NCBI RefSeq assembly: GCF_009650765.1
Contig: NZ_CP045740.1
Location: forward strand, 1-64,000
Source of the DNA: Streptomyces sp. SUK 48
GTDB taxonomy: Bacteria; Actinomycetota; Actinomycetes; Streptomycetales; Streptomycetaceae
DNA length: 64,000 bases
Direction: 5' to 3'
The notes under the pieces were generated by a model. The model was not told the DNA's origin, did not search any database, and was given only the letters and a program-made list of their open reading frames with translations. Numbering within the stretch: position 1 is the first letter of the stretch; the number at the start of each line of letters is the position of its first letter. Shown in pieces: positions 53,926-61,644 of this stretch. A program made the position numbers and the translations under genes.

Positions 53926-53957
53926 ACGGCGCGCCGCCCGTGAGGGCGGCGCGCCGT
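53926..53957. terminator. 14-bp perfect GC hairpin
   Basis: acggcgcgccgccc (53926-53939) pairs with gggcggcgcgccgt (53944-53957) with a GTGA loop. It lies between the GNAT gene and the convergent IstB remnant and would stop both. Confidence 0.8.
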
Positions 53958-53974
53958 TGAGGTGGGGCCTGCAG

Positions 53975-54330
53975 GTGTCAGCCGGCCTTGGCGGGTTCCT
54001 CCACCCGGGCCCGGGTGGAGGCGAGCCGGTAGGAGTCGGTGCCGGTCTCGATGATCGCGCCGTTGAAGGTCAGGCGGTCGACGATGGCCGCGCAGAGCCG
54101 GGGGCAGTGACGGTCTTCGTCCAGCCGCCGAAGGACTCGTTGGAGGCGATGGCGACGCTGTTCTTCTCCTCGCGCTCGGTCAGGACCTGGAACAGCAACT
54201 CGGCGCCGTGCCAGTCCAGTTCCATGTATCCCAACTCGTCGATGCACAAAAGATCGACGCGGCCGTGGCGGGCGATGGTCTTGGTGAGCTGCTTCTCGTC
54301 GGCGGCCTCGACCAGCTCGGTTGACTCGCT
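53975..54330 (-). pseudogene. IS21-family IstB ATP-binding protein, C-terminal remnant
   Basis: Reverse frames give LTKTIARHGRVDLLCIDELGYMELDWHGAELL (Walker B region) in one frame and RLCAAIVDRLTFNGAIIETGTDSYRLAST with the C-terminus RARVEEPAKAG in another. A frameshift near 54100 and loss of the N-terminal half make it non-functional. No IstA is present. Confidence 0.7.
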
Positions 54331-54370
54331 CGCCGCCGTCGCGGAGTTCGGCGGTGATCCTGGGAACGCC

Positions 54371-54568
54371 TTAGGTGCCGCCCCATTCGTGGTGCACGGC
54401 TCGTATCCGGATGGCGAGGTGGGCGTCGGCCGCCTGCCAGGCGGCCCGGTCCGCGGCCGTCCGGCGCCGGTAGTAGAAGCTGGAGCGGGCGATGCCCAGG
54501 ATCGTGCACAGCCGCTTCACCCCGTAGCGGCGGTGGTGGTGGTCGGCGACGAACTGGAAGCGGTTCAC
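54371..54568 (-). pseudogene. IS3-family OrfB, N-terminal stub
   Basis: MNRFQFVADHHHRRYGVKRL, CTILGIARSSFYYRRRTAAD and AIRIRAVHHEWGGT are the start of an IS3 OrfB; the DDE domain is cut off where the IstB piece begins. It overlaps the OrfA stop by 4 nt, as in intact IS3 elements. Confidence 0.75.
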
Positions 54569-54870
54569 CAGCGCGTCTCCCCGGCGAAATACTTCGCTGC
54601 CTTGCGCAGGATCTCGCGTTCTTCCTCCAGTTCGCGGACCTTCTGGCGCAGAGCGGCGTTCTCGGCCTCCAGCGGTGTCGGCGGCTCGGCCGGTGCCTCT
54701 GCCCGGCGTCCCCGCGGCCGGCTCGCGCCGGCTGCCCGGACCCAGTTCCGCAAGGTCTCGGGGTTGATTCCCAGATCGGCAGCGACCTGCCGGATCGTCG
54801 CCTCGGGCCGCGACTGGTACAGCGCGACCGCGTCTGCCTTGAACTGCGGCGGATAGTTCTTCATGACCAC
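54565..54870 (-). CDS. IS3-family transposase OrfA
   Basis: 101 residues, intact: YPPQFKADAVALYQSRPEAT, RQVAADLGINPETLRNWVRA (helix-turn-helix) and a C-terminal leucine-zipper coiled coil LEAENAALRQKVRELEEEREILRKAAKYF. With the stub OrfB it is the left part of a broken IS3-group element. Confidence 0.85.
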   Translation of the reverse strand: MVMKNYPPQFKADAVALYQSRPEATIRQVAADLGINPETLRNWVRAAGASRPRGRRAEAPAEPPTPLEAENAALRQKVRELEEEREILRKAAKYFAGETRW

Positions 54871-55461
54871 GAGATGTCCGTCCTCAGATCCTCAGGATCC
54901 AGTGTCTCGTGTGTCCAAGATCAAGGGCCAAGGCCCGTCGGCGGCTTGCACCCGCCAGCCGGGTGGGTGCACACCCGGGACACCGCTCACATGCTGGCCT
55001 GGACGCTGAACGGCACCATCCCGCCGGCGCTCACCCGGACGGTTACCCAGACCCCGGCGCGGCCCGGTCGCCGCCGCGCCGCAGCTGGCGGCCGCGGACC
55101 GGGCGGTGTTCTTCGACCACCTGCGGGACACGACCGAGGCGACGGCCCAGCAGGGCGAGGGCGGGGTGCTGCTGCACCGCCAGGCGGGACCACAGCGAAG
55201 AGATCACCGTCGACGACGGAGCAGCGCCGGTAGCCGTCCGGCTGGGGGACGGATCTCCAACACCGAGCAGCGGTGGGACAGACTCGCCGCCGAACGACTC
55301 GTCGCACTCGCAGCGCTGGGCATGAACTGGGGATAGCCGCACCGAGAGGACGGCGCCGGCCTGGACGCCCTCGGCCCCGGCCTGTGACAGCCGTGGCCGT
55401 CCGTCCCTGTGCCGCCGGAGCCGCGGAAACAGGGGACGCGGATTTTGCGCGGGCGGCCCGG
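54871..55461. other. intergenic region, no supported gene
   Basis: 590 bp between IS3 and the HAD gene. Protein-like words such as LAAADRAVFFDHLRDTTEATAQQ and HTRDTAHMLAWTLNGTIPPALTRTV occur in different forward frames, so a decayed gene may lie here, but I cannot name it. The 3' end of the IS3 element should be just after 54870. Confidence 0.35.
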
Positions 55462-56106
55462 TCACACCCGCGCCGCGAGCAGTCCGGGCAGTGCCCTCAT
55501 GTCCCCGAGGACCCGGACGCGCCCCGAGCACCGGCTCTCCTCCGGCCGGTCGGGCCGGTACCAGTGGACGCGCAGGCCCGCGTCGTGGGCGGAGCGCACG
55601 CCGACCTCGCTGTCCTCGACCGCGACCACGGTCTCGGGGTCCACCCCCAGCGTCCGTACCGCCTGCCGGTAGAGACCTGGGTCCGGCTTCCACGTGCCCA
55701 GTTCGTACGCCGAGAAGTGGGGGCCGGTGAAGAAGCCGGCGAGGCCGGTGCGGCGCAGGCGGTCCTCGATCATGCCGAGCGGGGAGTTGGACACCACGTA
55801 CACGGGGGCCGTGATCTCCCGCAGGGCCGCCGCCATCCCAGGAGTGGCGCGCAACCGGGTCGCCAGGTACCGCTCGGCGATCTCCCTGACCCGCTCCACC
55901 GCGTCGTTTGGCAACGGGGCGTCCGTGTACTGCCCGACGATCGCGACCGACTCGCTCATCCGGCGGCCCGCGACCCTCTCGGCGAAGCCCTCGGCCGGGA
56001 CCCGGGCATGCACGGTCCCGGCGAACTCCAGCAGAGCCAGTACCTCGGCGTCCTGGCTGTCCACGAGCACGCCGTCGAGGTCGAAGAGCACGGTGCGCGC
56101 GGTCAT
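55462..56106 (-). CDS. HAD-superfamily hydrolase (phosphoglycolate phosphatase-like)
   Basis: 214 residues. FDLDGVLVDSQDAEV (motif I), VYVVSNSPLG (motif II), WKPDPGLYRQAVRTLGV (Lys motif III) and VVAVEDSEVGVRSAHDAGL (motif IV). A phosphatase or phosphomutase of small molecules. ATG 56106 overlaps the stop of the Rossmann gene (ATGA). Last gene of the - strand operon of cluster C. Confidence 0.85.
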   Translation of the reverse strand: MTARTVLFDLDGVLVDSQDAEVLALLEFAGTVHARVPAEGFAERVAGRRMSESVAIVGQYTDAPLPNDAVERVREIAERYLATRLRATPGMAAALREITAPVYVVSNSPLGMIEDRLRRTGLAGFFTGPHFSAYELGTWKPDPGLYRQAVRTLGVDPETVVAVEDSEVGVRSAHDAGLRVHWYRPDRPEESRCSGRVRVLGDMRALPGLLAARV

Positions 56107-57251
56107 ACGCCCAGTCCGTGCCGGCGCAGGAAGGCGTCGTAGCGCCCGGCCAGTTCGGTCGCCGCGGAGCGGGCATCGACGACCTTCAGCTCGGTGCAGT
56201 GGTAGCCCAGCATCTCCCGCATCACCGCCATGCGTTCCTCGGTGAACTGGACCGCTCCGTTGGCGTTCACGCGCTCGATCCCGTCCAGGAGCTGGCAGCG
56301 CCGGTTGACGGCCTGGGCCGCCGAGGGGGTGATGCCGGGCGGCAGGTCGAGCCGTACGCCGTCGCGCGACACCCGGACCGGGTAGCCCCCGGTCATGCCG
56401 CCGGGGGCGGGCGCGTGCAGGGTGTGCTCCGTGCGGGACAGCAGCGCGAGCAGGAGGCGCGCGGCGGAGGTGGCCGTCAGCTGCTGACCCTCCTTGCCAC
56501 CCTGGCGCCGCAGGCCGCCGGCCAGCCGGGCGTACATCGCGTCGGCGTCGACCGTGGCCGGCGTCCCCGCGACGCGGATATCGAGCAGGTGCGGGATGCC
56601 GCGGGCCTCGCCGAACCGGTGCACGTGGTGGCTGAAGTAGTGGTGTCCCACGGCCTTTACCTCGACCTCGGCCGGGGAGACGCCCAGTTCCTCGGCGGCC
56701 GCCCAGGTGATACCGGGCACGATGTTGCCGATGTTGCCGATCCCGACGTCGGGCGCCAGGTCGAGGGCCGCGAGGGCGGGGCCGACCGTGTCGGGGTAGG
56801 CGGAGTTGACGACGACGGCCCTCGACTCCGCGAGGCGTACGGCCTGCATCAGCTCGTGCACGAGCGTGAGGTGCATCGGCAGCCAGGGGCCGAGCTGTGC
56901 CTCGTCAAGCCGTCGGAACAGGTCCTCCGGCAGGTCCATGATGGCGCGGGCGGCCTGGATGGAGGCGCCCATGAAGATGATCGTCGGCCGGATGCGCCTC
57001 AGTTGCTCCGCGGTGCGGTCCACGTCGGCCATGTCCATGGCCACTGCCTCGACCTCGCGTATCCGGCCGAGGTTGGCAGCCGCCAGCTTGGTCAGGTTCG
57101 CGAAGCGCGTGGCGCGCTCCGCCGAGCGGCTCGCGAGGACGAGCCGGGTCTCCGGTTCCGCGCTCGCCAGCAGATGACCCAACCGTGTGGTGAGGTCACC
57201 GGAACCGATGAGGAGGATCTTCGGTATCTCACCGGTCGTGATGCCTGACAT
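56103..57251 (-). CDS. Rossmann-fold oxidoreductase (saccharopine-dehydrogenase-like)
   Basis: 382 residues. N-terminal NAD(P) fold KILLIGSGDLTTRLGHLLAS, VLASRSAERATRFANL, VDRTAEQLRRIRPTIIFMGASIQAAR; then VNSAYPDTVGPALAAL and NIGNIVPGITWAAAEELG. The C-terminal half is not diagnostic. It could reduce an imine or oxidise a hydroxy acid in the pathway. ATG 57251; 58 bp after the adenylation enzyme gene, same operon. Confidence 0.7.
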   Translation of the reverse strand: MSGITTGEIPKILLIGSGDLTTRLGHLLASAEPETRLVLASRSAERATRFANLTKLAAANLGRIREVEAVAMDMADVDRTAEQLRRIRPTIIFMGASIQAARAIMDLPEDLFRRLDEAQLGPWLPMHLTLVHELMQAVRLAESRAVVVNSAYPDTVGPALAALDLAPDVGIGNIGNIVPGITWAAAEELGVSPAEVEVKAVGHHYFSHHVHRFGEARGIPHLLDIRVAGTPATVDADAMYARLAGGLRRQGGKEGQQLTATSAARLLLALLSRTEHTLHAPAPGGMTGGYPVRVSRDGVRLDLPPGITPSAAQAVNRRCQLLDGIERVNANGAVQFTEERMAVMREMLGYHCTELKVVDARSAATELAGRYDAFLRRHGLGV

Positions 57252-57309
57252 GTCTCCTCCGCAGCGGGTCGACGTGGTGGTGGGCGCGCGCCCCGGCCGG
57301 GCGCGCAGC

Positions 57310-58917
57310 TCAGTGCGGTGTCTGTCCGGGGGCCGGGGCCGGCAGCGAGCGGCGGTCGGTCTTGCCGTTGGTGTTCAGCGGGAACGACTCCCGGTGCAGG
57401 AAGCGGCTCGGCAGCATGTAGCGCGGGAGCCGCTCGCGGAGGAAGCCGGTGAGTTCGGCGGGCGGGGTGACGGTGCCCGTGTAGTGGGCGACCAGCGTCG
57501 CCTCCGCCCCGGCGTGGTGGGCGACCACGACGGCCTCCCGGACCGCGGGGTGGCACGCCAACTGCGCCTCCACCTCACCCACTTCGATGCGATGACCGCG
57601 CACCTTCACCTGGTCGTCCAGCCTGCCGAGGAAGACCAGTCCGTCGCCCTCGGCGCGGACCAGGTCGCCGGTGCGGTACCAGTCCGTGTCGCGGGGCGTC
57701 TCCCCCGCCGGCAGGGCGAGCGCCGCCGCCCCGGGCCGGCGGCGCAGGAACCGCCCCTCGTTGTGGGCCGGGTCAAGGTAGCCGGCGAACCGCTGGGGCC
57801 CGCGCAGACACAACTCGCCGGTCGGGGCGGGCTGTCCGTCCTCCCCGAGCACGACGCTCTCCAGGTGCGGCAGTACCTCGCCGATGGGCATCGTCCCGTT
57901 GGAGCCGGCGGGCACGAGCCGGCCGACGCTCCCGAGGCCCTTGTGCACGCAGACGACGCTCACCTCGGTCGGCCCGTACATGTTGTGCAGTGCGGCGTTG
58001 GGCGCGGCCTCGGCCCACTGCCGCGCCTGTTCGGCGGTGAGGCGTTCGCCGCCCAGCATGACCTTGGTCAGGGTGGGCATCGAGCCAGGGGCGAGCGCGC
58101 CGGTGCGCTCGGCGAGGCTGCCGAGAGACGGCACGCAGAACCAGTGGGTGATCCGGTGCTCGTTGACGAACCGGGAGGGCCGCAGCACGTCGTTGGCGCG
58201 GGGCACGACCAGTGCACCGCCGGCCGCCCAGGTCACGAACATCTCGTAGACGGCCACGTCGAAGGAGAACTCGACGTTCTGGGAGGTGCGGTCCTGCGGG
58301 CCGAAACCGCAGGCGTCGACAGCCCAGCCGATGAACGGCACGATGTTCGCGTGCCGGACGGGCACACCGCGCGGCGCACCGGTGGAGCCCGAGGTGTACA
58401 GGATGTAGGCGATGTCGTCCGGCCGTGGCGGCGCGGCGACCTTTTCGCCCGGCCGGTCCCCGCCGTCGTCGCTCTTTGCCGCGCCGGTGCCGTCGGCCGG
58501 TTCCGTCAGCGACATCTCGTCGACGAGCAGCCAGGGCACGCCGAGGTCGGGCCGCGCCCGGGTGCCGTTCCGCGTGCCCGAGGACGCGCCGACGACAAGG
58601 TCGGGGGTGCAGTCCTTGACGATCGCCAGCTGCCGGGCGGGCGGGTGCGCGGGGTTGATCGGCACCGCCGCCGCGCCCAGTTGCAGCGCGGCCAGATAGC
58701 CCGCGTAGGCCGTGAGGCTGCGGACGGCCAGTAGCCCCACTCGTGCGGGGCGGCGGCCGGCCCGACACAGGATCCGTCCGGCCAGCCGGTCCGACAGGCG
58801 GTCCAGTTCCGCGTAGCTGAATGTCCGGCCGTCCACTTCCAGCGCGGTGCGGTCCGGATGACGTGCGGCGGAACGGGCGAACAGCTCATGAAGGGTCGCG
58901 GGGGCGGCCGCTGCCAC
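57310..58917 (-). CDS. free-standing NRPS-type adenylation enzyme
   Basis: 535 residues. A2-A10 motifs: GAAAVPINPAHP, ILYTSGSTGAPRGVPVRHANI, NVEFSFDVAVYEMF, ALHNMYGPTEVSVV, WYRTGDLVR, GRLDDQVKVRGHRIEVGEVE, and Lys in NTNGKTDRRSL. It activates a carboxylic (probably amino) acid as AMP ester and loads the free carrier protein encoded upstream. GTG 58917 is used (AAGGAG 6 nt before it) instead of the earlier GTG 58953. Confidence 0.9.
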   Translation of the reverse strand: MAAAAPATLHELFARSAARHPDRTALEVDGRTFSYAELDRLSDRLAGRILCRAGRRPARVGLLAVRSLTAYAGYLAALQLGAAAVPINPAHPPARQLAIVKDCTPDLVVGASSGTRNGTRARPDLGVPWLLVDEMSLTEPADGTGAAKSDDGGDRPGEKVAAPPRPDDIAYILYTSGSTGAPRGVPVRHANIVPFIGWAVDACGFGPQDRTSQNVEFSFDVAVYEMFVTWAAGGALVVPRANDVLRPSRFVNEHRITHWFCVPSLGSLAERTGALAPGSMPTLTKVMLGGERLTAEQARQWAEAAPNAALHNMYGPTEVSVVCVHKGLGSVGRLVPAGSNGTMPIGEVLPHLESVVLGEDGQPAPTGELCLRGPQRFAGYLDPAHNEGRFLRRRPGAAALALPAGETPRDTDWYRTGDLVRAEGDGLVFLGRLDDQVKVRGHRIEVGEVEAQLACHPAVREAVVVAHHAGAEATLVAHYTGTVTPPAELTGFLRERLPRYMLPSRFLHRESFPLNTNGKTDRRSLPAPAPGQTPH

Positions 58918-58949
58918 GGGCGGCTCCTTTCGTTGCGTACCGGGAGTCG

Positions 58950-59687
58950 TCACACCAGCTCCGCGACGGCGCGCAGCACGGCGGGCCAGGATTCGGTGAG
59001 GTACATGTGGCCGCCGGGGAACTCGACGCTCTGGAAGCCCGCCGAGGTGTAGGCCGCCCAGTCCCGCCAGTCGGCGACCGGGACGGAGACGTCCAAGGTG
59101 CCGCGAAGGGCCATGAGCGGGACCGACAGCGGACGGTGCGGCTGCGGGCGGTAGCCCTCGGACATCGCGGTGTCGGCGCGCAGGGCGGGCAGCAGCAGGT
59201 CACGGATCTCAGGGTCGGCGAAGGCTTCCGGCTGCCCGGTCAGCTCGCGCAACTGGGCGACGGCCAGCGCCGGATCGTCGGACAGCTTCTCGGGGCGGCG
59301 GCGCCGGGGGCTCACCGAGCCGCTGACCACCAGGTGCCGGGGCGGGGCACCCCCGGTCTCCAGCAGGTGACGGGTCGCCTCGTAGGCGAGGAGGGCGCCG
59401 AGGCTGTGCCCGAAGAGGACGTAGGGGGCGCCGTCGGCGTGCCCGGCGACCCGGCCGGCGACGTCTTCGGCAGCCGCCCGGACCGTACGGTGGAACGGCG
59501 CCGTGAACTCCTCCTCCCGCCCGGGGAGTTGGACCCGTACCACGTCAAGGTCGGCGCCGGGTCCCGGCCGCAGTCCCCGGTACACGCCGGCGCCCGCCCC
59601 CGCGTAGGGGACGCACATCATCCGCAGGGGCCGGGGAGCGGCCGGTTCAGAGTAGGCCGTCTCTTCCGCGACACGCGGAGCGGACAC
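58950..59687 (-). CDS. type II thioesterase
   Basis: 245 residues. MMCVPYAGAGAGVYRGL, VLFGHSLGALLAYEA (Ser nucleophile), MALRGTLDVSVPVADW and EFPGGHMYLTESW (His). RifR/GrsT-type editing thioesterase for carrier proteins. GTG 59687 follows GGAGG 6 nt upstream. Confidence 0.9.
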   Translation of the reverse strand: MSAPRVAEETAYSEPAAPRPLRMMCVPYAGAGAGVYRGLRPGPGADLDVVRVQLPGREEEFTAPFHRTVRAAAEDVAGRVAGHADGAPYVLFGHSLGALLAYEATRHLLETGGAPPRHLVVSGSVSPRRRRPEKLSDDPALAVAQLRELTGQPEAFADPEIRDLLLPALRADTAMSEGYRPQPHRPLSVPLMALRGTLDVSVPVADWRDWAAYTSAGFQSVEFPGGHMYLTESWPAVLRAVAELV

Positions 59688-59714
59688 GTGTTTCCTCCGA
59701 TCGCGATTCTCATT

Positions 59715-59752
59715 TTCGGGGCCCACCATCCGATTCGGGGCCCACCATCCGA
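59715..59752. repeat. 19-bp direct repeat, two copies
   Basis: ttcggggcccaccatccga occurs at 59715-59733 and 59734-59752, perfect and adjacent, between the carrier protein and thioesterase genes; recent slippage or duplication. Confidence 0.95.
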
Positions 59753-59757
59753 TTGCG

Positions 59758-60006
59758 TCAGGACGATTCGGCCGCAGAGCGCACAAGGTCGCGCACTGCG
59801 CGGACGTTCTCGCTTTCCAGGATGTCGAGGAAATCTATCTCGACGCCCGTCTCCTCGTGGATCCTGGTGGAGAGAGTGAGGGCCCCGAAAGAATCCCCGC
59901 CGTTCTCCAGAAAACCCAGATTCGGATCGGAACCCGTTCCGAGAACTTCTGCCCACAACGCCGCAATACGGTCCGCACCGTTTTCCGTACCGGGAATCTG
60001 GTTCAT
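59758..60006 (-). CDS. free-standing peptidyl/acyl carrier protein
   Basis: 82 residues. ADRIAALWAEVLG, then LGFLENGGDSFGALTLSTRI with the phosphopantetheine Ser39, and VEIDFLDILESENVRAVRDLV. ATG 60006 has AGGAG 4-5 nt upstream. First gene of the - strand operon, divergent from the ATP-grasp gene. Confidence 0.9.
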   Translation of the reverse strand: MNQIPGTENGADRIAALWAEVLGTGSDPNLGFLENGGDSFGALTLSTRIHEETGVEIDFLDILESENVRAVRDLVRSAAESS

Positions 60007-60196
60007 CTGACTCCTCACCTCATCAAACGCACGACGATTCCGAGACCGACGCGGACCCACGGACGGGATTGGACTGTCAACGCTAGGAAATTGGTCGGCG
60101 CCGCATGTGGCGAAACCTTCCGTCAGGTGATGTGACGCAGCTCACTCCACAATGCCCGGAGAAATCGCCCGGAAAGCGATGGCTGAAAATCGATCA

Positions 60197-60225
60197 TTGT
60201 CGGGGCCCTGGTCAGTGACTATGCT
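60197..60225 (+). promoter_or_regulatory. promoter of the ATP-grasp/NRPS operon
   Basis: TTGTCG (60197-60202) and TATGCT (60220-60225) separated by 17 bp, about 43 bp before the TTG start. The preceding cgatcattgtc (60191-60201) recurs at 36250-36260 in the cluster B divergent promoter region. Confidence 0.5.
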
Positions 60226-60267
60226 TCTGCCGCCTCTCATGTCGATCACTTGGGAAGGACCACCCAC

Positions 60268-61512
60268 TTGAGCGATTCACCGGTACTCCTCGCCGTCTAC
60301 GACGTCGGAAGTCTCGCGCCGCTCCGTCTTTCCCAGGTCGCCCGCGACAATGACTGCGAAATCGCGTTCGTGGCCACGGACTCGGCACACGCACAGCAGA
60401 TGATTCCACTTCTCGGCAGACTGGGCCGGGTGGTGAACACGGCGGGCCGTACCGAAGCGTCGGTCGTCGATGAATTACGCGGGCTGAACCCCGCCGGAAT
60501 CATCACGTTCAGCGAATTCCGTATCGCAGACACGGTCCGGCTGGCCGCCGCGCTCGGTCTGCCCTATCACTCCCCCGCCCTGCGGGAGGCGGTCACCGAT
60601 AAGGACCGCCAGCGCGAGCGGTTCGCCGAAGTGGGCCTGGACACCGTGCGGTTCTGCACCGTGACCGCCACCGACCAGGTGGACGCGGCCATCGCGCGGG
60701 TGGGACTGCCCGCGATCGTCAAACCGGTCGTCGGCGCGTCGAGCCGCAACACCACCGCCGTCGCCACGGCGGACGAGTGCCGCGCGGTGGTCGCGGCGGC
60801 GCTCGGCGGTTTCGGCGGGCCCGCCGAAACCGCGCTCGTCCTGGAGGAGTTGCTGGTCGGCATGCCGGTCGAGGCCCCCTGGGGCGACTACATGGCGGTG
60901 GACTGCGTCGCCCGCGGCGACGACGTGCGCCCGGTCTTCGTCAGCAGCAAGTTCGCGCTCGCCGAGCCCTTCCGGGAACGCGGCGCGTACGGCGGGCAGT
61001 CGGTGGTGCCGGACGACCTGGTCCGGGAGGTGGCCGACCTGGCGTGCGGCGCGGTCGGCGCCCTCGGTGTGCACGGGGTGGCCGACGTCGAGATCAAGCT
61101 GACCCCCGACGGCCCGCGGATCATCGAGGTCAACGGCCGCCTGGGCGCCTGGGTGGACGACCTCGGCGTGCGCGCGGGCAGCAGCGTGCCGGCCGACATC
61201 GCCGTCAAGGCGGCGCTGGGACGCCCGTACACCACCCCCGACCCGGTGGGGCGCGGCCCCGCCGTCTTCCACTATCTGATCGTGCCGCCCGTGGGGGCCA
61301 CCCGCGTCAAGGCGATGCGCGACCTGACCGGGCTGCGCCGGCTGCCGTACGTGAACCGGGTGGTGCCGCTGGTCGAACCGGGCGCGCCGGTCGACTGGCG
61401 GATCGGCGCGGCCGGCAACGTGGCCGCACTCAGCGGGTCCGCTCCCGATCCGGCGGCGCTTGCCGAGACGGTGGCCGCGATCGAGGCCATGGACTGGATC
61501 GACTATGAGTGA
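60268..61512 (+). CDS. ATP-grasp carboxylate-amine ligase
   Basis: 414 residues. Pre-ATP-grasp domain SPVLLAVYDVGSLAPLRLSQ, then DKDRQRERFAEVGLDTVRF, ATP-lid VGLPAIVKPVVGASSRNTT, and metal site GVADVEIKLTPDGPRIIEVNGRLGA. It probably forms an amide or peptide bond. TTG 60268 is used because AAGGA lies about 12 nt upstream; an in-frame TTG at 60250 exists. Different subgroup from the ATP-grasp at 25071. Upstream of the NRPS in the same direction. Confidence 0.85.
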   Translation: MSDSPVLLAVYDVGSLAPLRLSQVARDNDCEIAFVATDSAHAQQMIPLLGRLGRVVNTAGRTEASVVDELRGLNPAGIITFSEFRIADTVRLAAALGLPYHSPALREAVTDKDRQRERFAEVGLDTVRFCTVTATDQVDAAIARVGLPAIVKPVVGASSRNTTAVATADECRAVVAAALGGFGGPAETALVLEELLVGMPVEAPWGDYMAVDCVARGDDVRPVFVSSKFALAEPFRERGAYGGQSVVPDDLVREVADLACGAVGALGVHGVADVEIKLTPDGPRIIEVNGRLGAWVDDLGVRAGSSVPADIAVKAALGRPYTTPDPVGRGPAVFHYLIVPPVGATRVKAMRDLTGLRRLPYVNRVVPLVEPGAPVDWRIGAAGNVAALSGSAPDPAALAETVAAIEAMDWIDYE

Positions 61513-61644
61513 GCCGGTCCCCGCGGGGCCGCGCCCACGGGACGGTGGACACAGCCGTACCGGCCGGCCCCGGGCGGCCGGCCGGCGTTCCGCGCCGCGG
61601 CCCAGCCCCTCACCAGCAGGACACGCACCGACTGGAGGCAAGCC

